The notes: a model not told the origin generated them from the letters alone. 53,909 nt of DNA from Bradyrhizobium macuxiense (GCF_001542415.1 NZ_LNCU01000045.1:1-53909), one strand, 5' to 3'. Positions 16,005-24,689 are shown, counted from the first letter of the stretch. Made by a program: numbers and translations.

Positions 16005-16400
16005 TCACCGTTGCAGGATCATATCGGCCAGTCGATGGGCCATCGCCCGGACGTCGATCGGCTTCTCCCAAAGCGGCACGTTCTCGAACTCCTTGCCGAT
16101 TGCGATCGCGTCATAGCCGGACGTGAACACGAATGGCACATTGCGAGCTCGCAATTCGCGTGCGATCGGAAAGATCATGATGTTGTGAACGTTCACGTCG
16201 AGAACGGCACCGTCGAGGATGCCGTCGTTCGTCATGCGATGCGCGTCGTCAATATCGCCCGCAGGACCTGCGATCTCGGCGCCGAGCACGCGGAACTCGC
16301 GGCTCATATCGTCGGCAAGGAAATACTCGTCTTCGACGAGCAGAATGCGGCGCCCGCTCAGGGGAGCACGGTCCCGCAAAAGAGTTGAAGAGGCTAACAT
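16005..16400 (-). CDS. Single-domain response regulator
   Basis: Encodes 131 residues from ATG 16400, with AGAGG just upstream. Receiver domain only: VEDEYFLADD at 22-31, phospho-acceptor Asp68 (VLDVNVHN), Thr93 (FTSGYD) and Lys113 (WEKPI). It is divergent from the cheB-like gene at 16494 across 93 bases and close to the CheB-CheR-HWE kinase gene. The receiver at 13904 is a relative. Such receivers have been described as partners of HWE/HisKA2 kinases in stress signalling; assignment to this kinase is inferred from proximity. Confidence 0.9.
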   Translation of the reverse strand: MLASSTLLRDRAPLSGRRILLVEDEYFLADDMSREFRVLGAEIAGPAGDIDDAHRMTNDGILDGAVLDVNVHNIMIFPIARELRARNVPFVFTSGYDAIAIGKEFENVPLWEKPIDVRAMAHRLADMILQR

Positions 16401-16493
16401 AAATCCTCTGGTACGCCGGAACTAAGCAACGAATTTAGGAACATTGGACCATAGGCCTTCTTGTTGCAAATGGCGTTTAAATGAGCGGGTTCC

Positions 16494-17525
16494 ATGCAGC
16501 ACCGCGACATCATCGTCATCGGCGGGTCCGCCGGGGCAACCGCACCGCTCAAGCAGATTCTCGGCCGCTTCCCGGCGGATTTGCCGGCGGCCGTGTTTGT
16601 CGTCTTGCACATTCCCGCCCAGGGTATCGGCATCCTGTCAACGGTTGCGAGCGCTGCCGGCAAGTTGCCGGTTCGGCAGGCGGAAAGCGGTATGGTGATC
16701 GAGAACGGCCACGTCTATCTGGCGGCGCCTGACCACCATCTGCTGCTGTTTGAGAACCACATGATGCTCGGCCGCGGTCCGCGCGAGAACATGGTCCGGC
16801 CGGCGATCGACCCTCTGTTTCGCTCCGCAGCGTTGTATTACGGCCCCCGGGTGATTGGTGTCGTCCTTAGCGGCTTGCTGTCGGACGGGGCTGACGGCCT
16901 CAGTGCGATCAAGCGTTGTGGCGGCGTCGCGTTGGTGCAGGATCCCGCCGATGCCATCGCCGACGAGATGCCTCGGCGCGCGTTGGAGGCGACGATGGTC
17001 GACTTGTGCGTCCGGGGGGCCAAGCTCGGCGACGTCCTGTCCGACCTGGTCCGGGAGGTTTCGGGTACCGCGCTGCCGGTCCCGCCCGACATCCGTCTCG
17101 AGGTCGAGATCGCCGCAGGTGAACGCATCGACAGCCCACGGCTGGCGGAAATTGCCGCGCCGGCAGCGTTGACTTGCCCGAGCTGCGGAGGGGTCCTTTC
17201 AGTCATCAAGGCTGATCACTCTCTGCGCTTTCGCTGCCAGGTCGGGCACGGCTTTGCCGCTGATGTCCTTGCAAAGGAGCAGGAAAGCAAGGTTGACGAG
17301 GCGCTCCGAGTTGCCCTGCGGATCATTGGGGAGCGTGCCGAACTGGTTCAGCGGATGGCCGTCGATGCGCGGCAGAGAGGTCATCGTGCCGTTGCGGAAA
17401 TGTACGACAGGCGTGCTGTCGAATATCGCGAATATGCCGATATGATCCGGCAGGTCGTGCTACAGTCGCCTGGTCCGTCCGCCCTCAAGCAGGACACCCG
17501 ATGCCATGGCCGTATTTCCTGCTGA
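16494..17525 (+). CDS. CheB-type methylesterase with C-terminal zinc-ribbon-like segment
   Basis: Encodes 343 residues. It begins directly with the CheB catalytic domain and has no receiver domain. The triad is intact: Ser12 (GGSAGA), His39 (VLHIP) and Asp131 (LLSDGADG). After the esterase domain (to about 190) comes a CPSC...CQVGH pattern (Cys228, Cys231, Cys248, His252) that could bind zinc, then a long helix. Classical CheB removes methyl groups from chemoreceptors; there are no receptors here, so the substrate is open. The next gene overlaps its end by 20 bases and the large CheB-CheR kinase follows, suggesting one signalling unit. Confidence 0.88.
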   Translation: MQHRDIIVIGGSAGATAPLKQILGRFPADLPAAVFVVLHIPAQGIGILSTVASAAGKLPVRQAESGMVIENGHVYLAAPDHHLLLFENHMMLGRGPRENMVRPAIDPLFRSAALYYGPRVIGVVLSGLLSDGADGLSAIKRCGGVALVQDPADAIADEMPRRALEATMVDLCVRGAKLGDVLSDLVREVSGTALPVPPDIRLEVEIAAGERIDSPRLAEIAAPAALTCPSCGGVLSVIKADHSLRFRCQVGHGFAADVLAKEQESKVDEALRVALRIIGERAELVQRMAVDARQRGHRAVAEMYDRRAVEYREYADMIRQVVLQSPGPSALKQDTRCHGRISC

Positions 17526-17787
17526 TCGGGCCTTGCAGCTTTTGCTCGAGCAGCAACTGCTGGTGAAGGCCGAAACCGACATCGAGGAGGGCTGGGTCAG
17601 AATCCGCAAGCAGGAGGAACTCCTGGACTATCTACATGCCGGCGGCCACGATACCCGCCAGGCCGAGCGGCTCATCGAAGTGCTCAAGGAAACCCTCGTC
17701 GAGTGGGAGCGCCATCGCGGCCTGATCCAGCAGCGGATCAACTTTCTCGAGCAGGACGTAGGTCCGACGCCGCGAACCCGGAACTGA
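17506..17787 (+). CDS. Small helical protein in the chemosensory-like cluster
   Basis: Encodes 93 residues, starting inside the end of the CheB gene (20-base overlap), which implies coupling. Almost the whole chain is predicted helical with charged repeats (ETDIEEGWVRIRKQEELLDYL, AERLIEVLKETLVEWERH). No domain is recognised. Position between the solo CheB and the CheB-CheR kinase suggests an adaptor or regulatory partner; this is inference. Confidence 0.7.
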   Translation: MAVFPADRALQLLLEQQLLVKAETDIEEGWVRIRKQEELLDYLHAGGHDTRQAERLIEVLKETLVEWERHRGLIQQRINFLEQDVGPTPRTRN

Positions 17788-18036
17788 ATTGGGGCGCTTT
17801 AAGCCGCCGGCCTGATTACAGTCGGCTACAGATTCGATCATCGGCCTGGTTCGCTTGACACGCCGCTTGAGGCACGTCCAGGCGACATGCCGTGACCATG
17901 GCAGCTCCGGCCGCGAGCTGGGCCGGGCTATCACGCCGGAACCATTTTCCCCATTTCGTCTATTAGGATAACGTCAGGTTCTGCTATCTGCTTAGCCGGG
18001 ATAGGGATTCCCGCGAACAACGAGGCCGTTGCAGTC

Positions 18037-21000
18037 ATGAATGAAGTGGGCACTCCAGCGGCGCAAGGGGAGAGCCAGGCCAAGGTACCGCTCATCATCG
18101 GTGTAGGCGCCTCGGCCGGTGCAACGAACAGCATCGAGCGCTTTGTTTCCGAGCTCAAGCTTGAACTCGACCAGGCCATCGTCCTGGTGCTGCAGCATAG
18201 TGAAGCGTTGGACAGGGACCGGCTGTTCGAAATTCTGCAACGTGCGCGGGGCGCGCGGGTGGCGGAGATCGTCAACGGCGCCACAATCGAGGGCGGGACC
18301 ATCTATGTGTGCCCGATCGCGACCATCGCCACAATCCATAACGATCGCTTCCACGTCCGCAAGGCCGAGCAGGCACCGGGCGAACGCGCCACGATCGACA
18401 GCTTCCTGGTCTCGCTGGCGGAGGAGCGCGCCGAGCAATCGATCGGCGTTGCGCTGGCGGGGATCGGCGGGGATGGCACGCTCGGTGTCGCCACCTTGAA
18501 GGATCATGGTGGCCTGGCGATCGCCGAAAAGGTCGCGGGTGACCGGTCCAACCACTTCAACGACAGCAATACGGCGTCGGCGATCGCCGACTATGTGCTG
18601 TCGCCGGAGGACATTCCGGAGCATATCCAGGTCTATGCCAGACATCTGCGCCGGCTGGAGGAGAAACAGGGGTTCGACGAGGTGCTTGCCGCCGCCGCGA
18701 ACTCGCTGTCGCGGATCGCCGACATCCTGCGCAACAAGACCGGCAACGACTTCCACGGCTACAAGCAGAACACCTTCCTGCGCCGGGTCCAGCGGCGGAT
18801 GCAGGTCGTGCAGATCGACGGAATCCCCGACTATGTGGATTTCCTGCGCAACGACAAGGACGAAGCGCAGCATCTCTTCAACGATCTTCTGATCGGCGTC
18901 ACCGAGTTCTTCCGCGACAAGCGCGAGTTCGAGGTCTTGGAGACGCAGATCATTCCGAAGATCTTCGAAAACAAGGGCGCCGGTCAGCAGGTTCGCGTCT
19001 GGGTGCTGGGCTGCGCCACCGGCGAGGAGGCCTATTCGATCGGCATCCTCCTGCGCGAGCACATGGCACGGCTGGATTCCACGCCGCAGGTGCAGATCTT
19101 TGCCACTGACATCGATGGGCGCGCGCTGGCTGCTGCAAGGGTCGGCCGTTACCGCACGAACATCGAGGACAACATGTCGCCCGAGCGGCTTGCGCGCTGG
19201 TTCGTCCGCGAGGGTGACACCTATTGCGTTGTGAAGGAATTGCGCGAGATGTGCATCTTCTCGCAGCACAATGTGATCAAGGATGCGCCGTTTTCGAAGC
19301 TCGATCTCGTTTCCTGTCGCAACCTGCTGATCTATCTGAATGCCGAGCTCCAGAACCGGGTGATCCCGCTGTTCCATTTTGCGTTGTTGCCGGATCGCTT
19401 TCTGTTTCTCGGCAATTCAGAGAACGTGACGCGCCACCCCAAGCTGTTTGCGCCGGTCGACCGGCGCGCGCGCATCTTCAAGAAGCTGGAGACTGGCGCG
19501 AGGCTGCCGCCGGAATTTCCGATCTCCACCACGGCCGGGCGCACGGCCGTCGAAGTGCCGCCGATGCGCTCGTTCGGCTCGGACGTCGGCCTCGAGCGCC
19601 GCGCCCAGCGCATCGCAGAACGCTACGCACCGGCCTATGTCATCACCGATGACAATTTCCACATTCTGCATTTCTCCGGGCGCACCGGGCGCTATATCGA
19701 GCCCACGGCAGGGACCGCGACGCTGGACCTGCTGGGGATGGTGCATCGGGATCTTCGGCTGGAGCTGCGAACTGCGCTGAGCCACGCGGCCGAGACCAAT
19801 GAGGCCGTACATGCCGAGCAGGTCCAACTCGGTGTCAACGGCCATCGCGTGCTCGTCGATATCACCATCGAGCCGATCCTGGACGGCGTTGGCGGTCAAC
19901 GCAATTTCGTGGTCCTGTTCAAGGACGGCCCCGCCAGGGTCGTCGATGCGAGAGAGAGCAATCCCAACATCCTGGTCAGGACCGAACATGTGGAGCGCCT
20001 CGAGAGCGAGCTGCGCGCCACCCGCGAACGGCTCCAGGCCACGATCGAGGAGCTGGAAAGCACTAACGAAGAGCTGAAATCCTCAAATGAGGAATACCAG
20101 TCCCTCAATGAGGAACTGCAGTCCGCCAATGAGGAGCTGGAGACCTCGCGGGAGGAGTTGCAATCCGTCAACGAGGAGCTGACCACCGTCAACGGCGAAC
20201 TGGCGCATCGCGTGCAGGAACTGACCCGCGCGACCAGTGACCTGAAGAACTTCCTGGAAAGCACGCAGATCGCGACGGTGTTCCTGGATAATGACCTCAA
20301 GGTCATGAATTTCACGCCTGCGATCACCCAGGTGCTTCACCTTGTCGAGACGGACGTGGGCCGGCCGGTCGCCCACATCAAGGCGCGGATTCCGATCGAG
20401 GAGCTCTATGACGATGTCCGTCGTGTGCTGCGTACGCTGGCGAGCGCCGAACGGGAGTTGACGGCACCCGACAGCGGCACGCGCTACATCGTGCGCATTC
20501 TGCCTTATCGAAGCATCGACAATTTCATTGCCGGTGTGGTGATCACCTTCATTGATGTCACGGCCATCACGCGGGCGGAGGAGCGGCAGCGGCTGCTGCT
20601 TGCCGAATTGCAGCATCGCGTGCGTAACACGCTCAGTGTCGTCCGCTCGATTGCCCGCCGCTCGGCCGATACAAGCACAAGCGTAGAGGATTATGCAGCG
20701 CATCTCGATGGCCGCCTCAACGCCTTTGCGCGAACTCAATCGCTGGTAACGCGTGACCCCGATGGCGGCGTCGATCTCGAATATCTCGTGGTGGAGGAAC
20801 TTCTCGCGTACAATGCCCGCGAGGGGGAGCAATTGCGGGTCTCCGGTCCATCGATCCGCCTGCAGCCGAAGGCGGCGGAGACCTTTGCGCTGACCATCCA
20901 TGAACTTGCGACCAACGCCCTGAAATACGGCGCGCTGAGCCAAACGGCAGGGCGGATCGAGATTTCATGGCGCATCGACGGGACCGCGGATCCGCAACAG

Positions 21001-21204
21001 CTTGTGTTCGACTGGCGCGAGCGGGGCGGACCGGCGGTTACGCCGCCAAAGCGCAAGGGATTTGGATCCGAATTGCTTGAGCGGACGCTGGCGTTCGAGC
21101 TCAAGGCCAAGACGGCGCTTTCCTTCGATCCATCGGGACTTCACGGGACGATCACGATTCCGATCAGTTCGCGGCTTGTCCATACGCCGAATGTGGGGAG
21201 TTAG
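18037..21204 (+). CDS. CheB-CheR-PAS-HWE histidine kinase fusion
   Basis: Encodes 1055 residues. Domains in order: CheB methylesterase (about 18-195; Ser26 in GASAGA, His54, Asp146 in GIGGDG); CheR methyltransferase (about 215-485; SAM loop VLGCATGEEAYS at 323-334, SCRNLLIYL); a PAS-like region (525-630); a coiled coil of near-perfect seven-residue repeats (651-735; EELESTNEELKSSNEE); a PAS domain (736-845); and an HWE kinase (852-1045; phospho-acceptor His860 in LQHRVRN, IHELATNALKYGA, DWRERGG). Both methyl-turnover activities and a kinase are thus in one chain without transmembrane segments. The Crp/Fnr gene follows immediately. HWE kinases often feed the general stress response; here the input signal is unknown. 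Confidence 0.93.
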   Translation: MNEVGTPAAQGESQAKVPLIIGVGASAGATNSIERFVSELKLELDQAIVLVLQHSEALDRDRLFEILQRARGARVAEIVNGATIEGGTIYVCPIATIATIHNDRFHVRKAEQAPGERATIDSFLVSLAEERAEQSIGVALAGIGGDGTLGVATLKDHGGLAIAEKVAGDRSNHFNDSNTASAIADYVLSPEDIPEHIQVYARHLRRLEEKQGFDEVLAAAANSLSRIADILRNKTGNDFHGYKQNTFLRRVQRRMQVVQIDGIPDYVDFLRNDKDEAQHLFNDLLIGVTEFFRDKREFEVLETQIIPKIFENKGAGQQVRVWVLGCATGEEAYSIGILLREHMARLDSTPQVQIFATDIDGRALAAARVGRYRTNIEDNMSPERLARWFVREGDTYCVVKELREMCIFSQHNVIKDAPFSKLDLVSCRNLLIYLNAELQNRVIPLFHFALLPDRFLFLGNSENVTRHPKLFAPVDRRARIFKKLETGARLPPEFPISTTAGRTAVEVPPMRSFGSDVGLERRAQRIAERYAPAYVITDDNFHILHFSGRTGRYIEPTAGTATLDLLGMVHRDLRLELRTALSHAAETNEAVHAEQVQLGVNGHRVLVDITIEPILDGVGGQRNFVVLFKDGPARVVDARESNPNILVRTEHVERLESELRATRERLQATIEELESTNEELKSSNEEYQSLNEELQSANEELETSREELQSVNEELTTVNGELAHRVQELTRATSDLKNFLESTQIATVFLDNDLKVMNFTPAITQVLHLVETDVGRPVAHIKARIPIEELYDDVRRVLRTLASAERELTAPDSGTRYIVRILPYRSIDNFIAGVVITFIDVTAITRAEERQRLLLAELQHRVRNTLSVVRSIARRSADTSTSVEDYAAHLDGRLNAFARTQSLVTRDPDGGVDLEYLVVEELLAYNAREGEQLRVSGPSIRLQPKAAETFALTIHELATNALKYGALSQTAGRIEISWRIDGTADPQQLVFDWRERGGPAVTPPKRKGFGSELLERTLAFELKAKTALSFDPSGLHGTITIPISSRLVHTPNVGS

Positions 21205-21951
21205 ATGCATCCCCAGAAGCTCGAGGGGAATCCGGCGCAGCCGGTGATCCGGCGGCTCAATGCCCTCCGACCGCTGTCGGAACACGGGGCCGTGTTGCTG
21301 CAGCAGGCCATTCAGGAGGGATTGCATCGCGCTGGACCAGGCGAGGACCTGGTCATCGAGGGAGAAGCTGTCGACAGCGTCAGGATCATTCTGTCGGGCT
21401 GGCTTTGTCGCTACAAGACGCTGGAGGATGGCCGGCGCCAGATCGTCAATTTCATCCTGCCCGGCGATACCTGCGATGCCCACCTCTATCTGCTGTCGGT
21501 GATGGATTACTCCATCGGCACGCTGACATCGGTCAGCTATGCCGAAATCAAGCGCTCGCTGTTCGAGAAGCTGGTCGCGAATGACCGGTCACTCGCGGAG
21601 GCCTTCTGGTGCGAAACGCTGGTAAGTGGCGCAACCCAGCGCGAGTGGACAGTCAGTATCGGTCGGCGTGTGGCGCTTGAACGGGTTGCGCATCTGTTGT
21701 GCGAAATCCAGGAGCGGCTGCACCAGGTTGGATTGGTTGACGACGGTTCCTGCGCGTTTCCAGTGACGCAGATCGATTTGGCCGATGCGACCGGGCTGTC
21801 GGTGGTTCATGTCAATCGAACGCTCCAGGAACTCCGCAACTCGCGACTGATCGTGCTGCGTGATCGCATGCTGACGATCAACGACCTGAGCGCTCTCCAG
21901 GACCTCGCGTTGTTTTCTCCCGACTATCTCCGCACGAAGCGGCGCGGCTAA
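21205..21951 (+). CDS. Crp/Fnr family transcriptional regulator
   Basis: Encodes 248 residues and starts on the base after the kinase stop. A cyclic-nucleotide-binding-like beta barrel occupies about 20-140 (LVIEGEAVDSVRIILSGWLC, VNFILPGDTCDAH). The C-terminal winged helix-turn-helix is ITQIDLADATG-like (QIDLADATGLSVVHVNRTLQEL). The four N-terminal cysteines of Fnr oxygen sensors are absent, so it is not an oxygen-sensing Fe-S Fnr. Tight linkage suggests it works downstream of, or is expressed with, the CheB-CheR-HWE kinase. Small Crp-like regulators of this type are common in Bradyrhizobium. Confidence 0.9.
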   Translation: MHPQKLEGNPAQPVIRRLNALRPLSEHGAVLLQQAIQEGLHRAGPGEDLVIEGEAVDSVRIILSGWLCRYKTLEDGRRQIVNFILPGDTCDAHLYLLSVMDYSIGTLTSVSYAEIKRSLFEKLVANDRSLAEAFWCETLVSGATQREWTVSIGRRVALERVAHLLCEIQERLHQVGLVDDGSCAFPVTQIDLADATGLSVVHVNRTLQELRNSRLIVLRDRMLTINDLSALQDLALFSPDYLRTKRRG

Positions 21952-22097
21952 GGCGCACCTCAGCGGCGGCTCCTGGGGCGAATTGATCGTCACCGGCGGC
22001 GGCGCCGCTGTCCTGGCTGGATTGGCGAGTTTGTCCGCGGCCAATCGCCTTAACATACGTAAAGTCGGAAACCTGCGCTCTGCGTTAGAGTGGAGCT

Positions 22098-22319
22098 ATG
22101 CCATGGAGGCAGGGGATGATCGACGGTCAGACGGCAGCGACACTTCGCGCAGTACTCGATGAGGCCTGTAAAGAATTGTCCCGCTTCGATATCGCACGGA
22201 GAACGAGCGTTGCGTCGAGCCTGCTTGCCGCGGTGCGACGCGGCAGCCAGTCGATCGAAGATCTCAGAATTGTCGCGAAAGACGCGGTGCGCGCCGCCGC
22301 TCCAAGCCCGGAGCGTTAG
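22098..22319 (+). CDS. Small conserved rhizobial protein
   Basis: Encodes 73 residues. A GGAG precedes the ATG at close range. The pattern AVLDEACKELSRFDIARRTSVASSLLAAVRRGSQSIEDLR matches, from memory, a family of short proteins in Bradyrhizobium with VLEEVC...GTRTxVASKILEAA...EDL. It is helical and soluble, with no known function. It has no strong promoter match; GGAAA-N11-CGTT upstream has the wrong spacing. Confidence 0.6.
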   Translation: MPWRQGMIDGQTAATLRAVLDEACKELSRFDIARRTSVASSLLAAVRRGSQSIEDLRIVAKDAVRAAAPSPER

Positions 22320-22389
22320 TTCAACCGCGCGAAGGGCCTCGCGCTTTTGCCATTCACCCCAAAATCAAGATTGGAAGGTTCGCGGCGAT

Positions 22390-22640
22390 ATGCCTACCGT
22401 GCAATTTGCAGTCTTACCCTACCGGTTTCACAAGGACGAACTGAGCGTTCTTCTGATCACGACGCGGCGAAAGCGGCCGCTGGTCGGTCCCGAAAGGGTG
22501 CCCGAAGCAGGGAAAGCCGCAGCGCACCGCCAAGGTCGAGGCGTTTGAGGAGGCGGGCCTGCGGGGAAAGGCCAGAGGAAGGCCGATCGGCCACTACCGG
22601 CACAGCAGCGGGAAGGGTAAGCGGAAGATCGCCCGTCGTG
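22390..22640 (+). pseudogene. Frameshifted Nudix hydrolase remnant
   Basis: The first frame from ATG 22390 gives MPTVQFAVLPYRFHKDELSV, typical of small Nudix hydrolases, up to about TTRRKR (22476). The match then continues in another frame: RWSVPKGCPKQGK, then EAFEEAGLRGK and RPIGHYRHSSGKG, i.e. the expected WSVPKG and EEAG parts of a Nudix box. One indel near 22475-22485 explains the switch. The Nudix box is also degenerate (REXXEE reads as EAFEE) and the C-terminal half is missing. It is therefore a decaying gene. Confidence 0.65.
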
Positions 22641-22664
22641 TCAGTTTGGCGGCTCCGGCAACTA

Positions 22665-22689
22665 GGAACTCTGCGCAGCTACAGAGGTT
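22665..22689 (+). promoter_or_regulatory. EcfG-type promoter (GGAAC-N16-GGTT)
   Basis: GGAAC at 22665-22669, 16 bases, then GGTT at 22686-22689, 26 bases before the start at 22715. The -10 element differs by one base from CGTT, as do two other sites in this window. Confidence 0.5.
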
Positions 22690-22714
22690 GTCGCCGTGGC
22701 CAACGAAGGAGACG

Positions 22715-22939
22715 ATGATGGCAACGCTTCTAGTCATGGATCACACCGGCGACACCCGCTATTTCTTCGATCCGATGAACGGTGAAGAATTGGCCCGCGC
22801 AGACGCGCGTTTCAAGGAGCTGACGGCTGACGGTTATACGGCGGCCACCAGGACTGCGGGCGGGCAGGCGACGCTCGTCAGATCGCTGGATCCAACCGCG
22901 GAAGAGACCCTGTTCTATCCAAGGCTGGTGGGCGGTTGA
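22715..22939 (+). CDS. Small conserved hypothetical protein
   Basis: Encodes 74 residues from ATG 22715 (a second ATG follows at once); AAGGAG lies four bases upstream. The frame is open further left but that part belongs to the Nudix remnant. The sequence TLLVMDHTGDTRYFFDPMNGEE has a beta-hairpin look and is followed by a helix (ARADARFKELTADGYTAA). Related short proteins occur in rhizobia with the D-x-T-G-D start and are unassigned. It is probably cotranscribed with the next gene, four bases downstream, from the EcfG-like promoter at 22665. Confidence 0.65.
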   Translation: MMATLLVMDHTGDTRYFFDPMNGEELARADARFKELTADGYTAATRTAGGQATLVRSLDPTAEETLFYPRLVGG

Positions 22940-22943
22940 CCGC

Positions 22944-23387
22944 ATGACAATCGGTCTGCGCGATGTCGTGATGTTTTGCCGACCCCGACGCACATTTGGA
23001 GCGTTGTATGCGACGCTCGTCGCGATACGCGAACGGTGGCGGGCCTATGAAAGGATCGAGGCACGCGGAGCTGCTCTGCTATCCCGATGGCTCTCATCGG
23101 AGCAACGGTCGGATTTGGAAAGATACAAGCGTTTCGATGTGGTCGGCTCCGACTCCGGCAAGCGATATCGCATCTGCTACGGGACCTCGACCAATGTCTA
23201 TGAAATGGACGACCAGGGCCAGATCGTGATGGGCTGGTGCTTCCGGCCGGTCGGTCGGCTTGTGGCGGGTGACGTGATGCTGACCCAGAAGATCGCGCTG
23301 GAAACGAACGAGCGTGCAACCTTGATGGTCGCGAGACCGTTCCCGAGCTCCATGCCGCCCCGTTCCGATTTGCTTGCAGGCCGGTAG
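22944..23387 (+). CDS. Conserved hypothetical protein, 147 residues
   Basis: Soluble, with an N-terminal helical part (TLVAIRERWRAYERIEARGAALLSRWL-like) and a C-terminal beta-rich part (KRYRICYGTSTNVYEMDDQG, MGWCFRPVGRL, GDVMLTQKIALE). The second half resembles proteins annotated as rhizobial unknowns with the pattern GKRYRI..G...NV......G.....WCF.P...L..GDVML.QK, which in other bacteria accompany phage-like or stress loci. No catalytic motif is visible. It starts four bases after the preceding stop, so both form an operon. Confidence 0.7.
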   Translation: MTIGLRDVVMFCRPRRTFGALYATLVAIRERWRAYERIEARGAALLSRWLSSEQRSDLERYKRFDVVGSDSGKRYRICYGTSTNVYEMDDQGQIVMGWCFRPVGRLVAGDVMLTQKIALETNERATLMVARPFPSSMPPRSDLLAGR

Positions 23388-23420
23388 GCGGCAAGTCCGC
23401 CTTCAATGCACGCAACGTCG

Positions 23421-23445
23421 GGAACGCAAGTTTCCCAAGCGCGTT
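23421..23445 (+). promoter_or_regulatory. EcfG-type promoter (GGAAC-N16-CGTT)
   Basis: GGAAC at 23421-23425, 16 bases, CGTT at 23442-23445. It lies 72 bases before the MscS gene start at 23517. Confidence 0.65.
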
Positions 23446-23516
23446 TGGCCTTCGCACCGCAATGCCGCCACCGCCAGGTCCGCCGCCGCCAGGCTCGCCT
23501 TCATGATGGACGTCCA

Positions 23517-24329
23517 ATGGCGCTCAACTACGAAACTCTCAAGGCGTCTCTCGTCCTGTACGGGCTGAATGCAGTCTCGGCGATCGTGCTCCTGATCGTC
23601 GGATGGTATCTTTCGACCGTTGCACAACAATTCGTGTCACGCATGCTCACGGCGGCTCACCGCGTCGATCCGCTGGTCTCGGTTTTTCTGTCCAGCCTCG
23701 CACGCTACGCAGTTCTTGCCGTGGTCGGGATCGCCGTCCTGCAGTTGTTTGGCATTCAGACCGCGAGCCTGGTGGCCGTGCTGGGCGCCACCTCGCTGGC
23801 CATCGGCCTTGCCTTGCAGGGGACGCTGTCAAACCTGGCCGCCGGCGTGATGCTGCTGTTGTTTCGGCCGTTCCGGATCGGAGATGACGTTGAGGTTGCA
23901 GGAAAGGCCGGCAAGGTGCGGGCGCTATCGCTCTTCATGACCGAACTGGTCACACCCGACAACACGCAGGTTCTGCTGCCCAATGGCTCGGTGTGGGGCA
24001 GCGCAATCGTCAACCACAGCACCTATCCCGGTACGGGGGAGGTGAAGGTGTCGTTCCCGGTACGGGCAGGGCGCTCGATCAAACAGATCAGCGAGCAGGT
24101 GCTGGAGAAGCTGCGCGCGGATCCGGGAATCGGGGCGCAACAGGTGCCGGAGGTCCATGTGTCGAAGGTGGTCAATGTCTCCGACGCGGTGGGCCCGGTT
24201 GTCGAACTCACGGTTAGCGCGAAGGTGAATCCGGCCGAAGCCGACGCGGTCAAGCAGCGGCTGCTTGACGAGATAAGCTCGCTGCTCAGCGACATCGTCG
24301 AGCCCGCGACTGCTGAAAACACACAGTGA
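23517..24329 (+). CDS. Small mechanosensitive channel, MscS type
   Basis: Encodes 270 residues from ATG 23517 (MALNYETLKAS). Three transmembrane helices lie in the first 125 residues; the third, pore-lining helix is the Gly/Ala-rich VLGATSLAIGLALQGTLSNLAAGVM region. The beta domain shows PFRIGDDVEV and LPNGSVWGSAIVNHS, and the C-terminal alpha/beta domain ends near 260. It is of E. coli MscS size (286), a minimal channel that releases osmolytes on hypo-osmotic shock. A perfect EcfG-like promoter upstream fits osmotic-stress induction. Confidence 0.93.
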   Translation: MALNYETLKASLVLYGLNAVSAIVLLIVGWYLSTVAQQFVSRMLTAAHRVDPLVSVFLSSLARYAVLAVVGIAVLQLFGIQTASLVAVLGATSLAIGLALQGTLSNLAAGVMLLLFRPFRIGDDVEVAGKAGKVRALSLFMTELVTPDNTQVLLPNGSVWGSAIVNHSTYPGTGEVKVSFPVRAGRSIKQISEQVLEKLRADPGIGAQQVPEVHVSKVVNVSDAVGPVVELTVSAKVNPAEADAVKQRLLDEISSLLSDIVEPATAENTQ

Positions 24330-24390
24330 TATCATTCGGCGGTCGGCTGAACATCGGGCATCGATACTGCTCCGGCGACCGGCCCGATGC

Positions 24391-24537
24391 TCATTTCATC
24401 ATGAGATAGACGACAACGATGATAACGGCCGCAATAATTGCAGCCGTTATTGCCATCCCGTAAGGACGCGCCCGTGCGCCATGCGATGTCTCTGCTGCGC
24501 TCTGCGGTGGAGGTTCAGCGGGGCCTTCTCTTACCAT
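24391..24537 (-). CDS. 48-residue single-pass membrane protein
   Basis: ATG 24537 to TGA 24391-24393. A proline-rich polar head (MVREGPAEPPPQSAAETS) precedes one transmembrane helix near the C-terminus (MAITAAIIAAVIIVVVYLMMK). AGGACG lies about seven bases upstream. GGAAC-N16-CGTC is found 45 bases before the start on this strand, an imperfect EcfG match. Function unknown; it is divergent from the DUF2231 gene. Confidence 0.5.
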   Translation of the reverse strand: MVREGPAEPPPQSAAETSHGARARPYGMAITAAIIAAVIIVVVYLMMK

Positions 24538-24641
24538 AGTCGACGTCCTGCAAAGTTCGGTTAGGGATCGATGCAGTGTCCCGACGCGCGTAACGCACCA
24601 TGGTTCCTAAGTGGCATCGGTGCCGCTTGGCCTACAGGATA

Positions 24642-24666
24642 GGAACCTGACTCCGCGCGAGCCGTT
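24642..24666 (+). promoter_or_regulatory. EcfG-type promoter (GGAAC-N16-CGTT)
   Basis: GGAAC at 24642-24646 and CGTT at 24663-24666 with 16 bases between. The -10 element is 24 bases before the DUF2231 gene start at 24690, so the transcript leader is very short. Confidence 0.7.
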
Positions 24667-24689
24667 GAGGCAGCGATGGAGGAGCGCAG

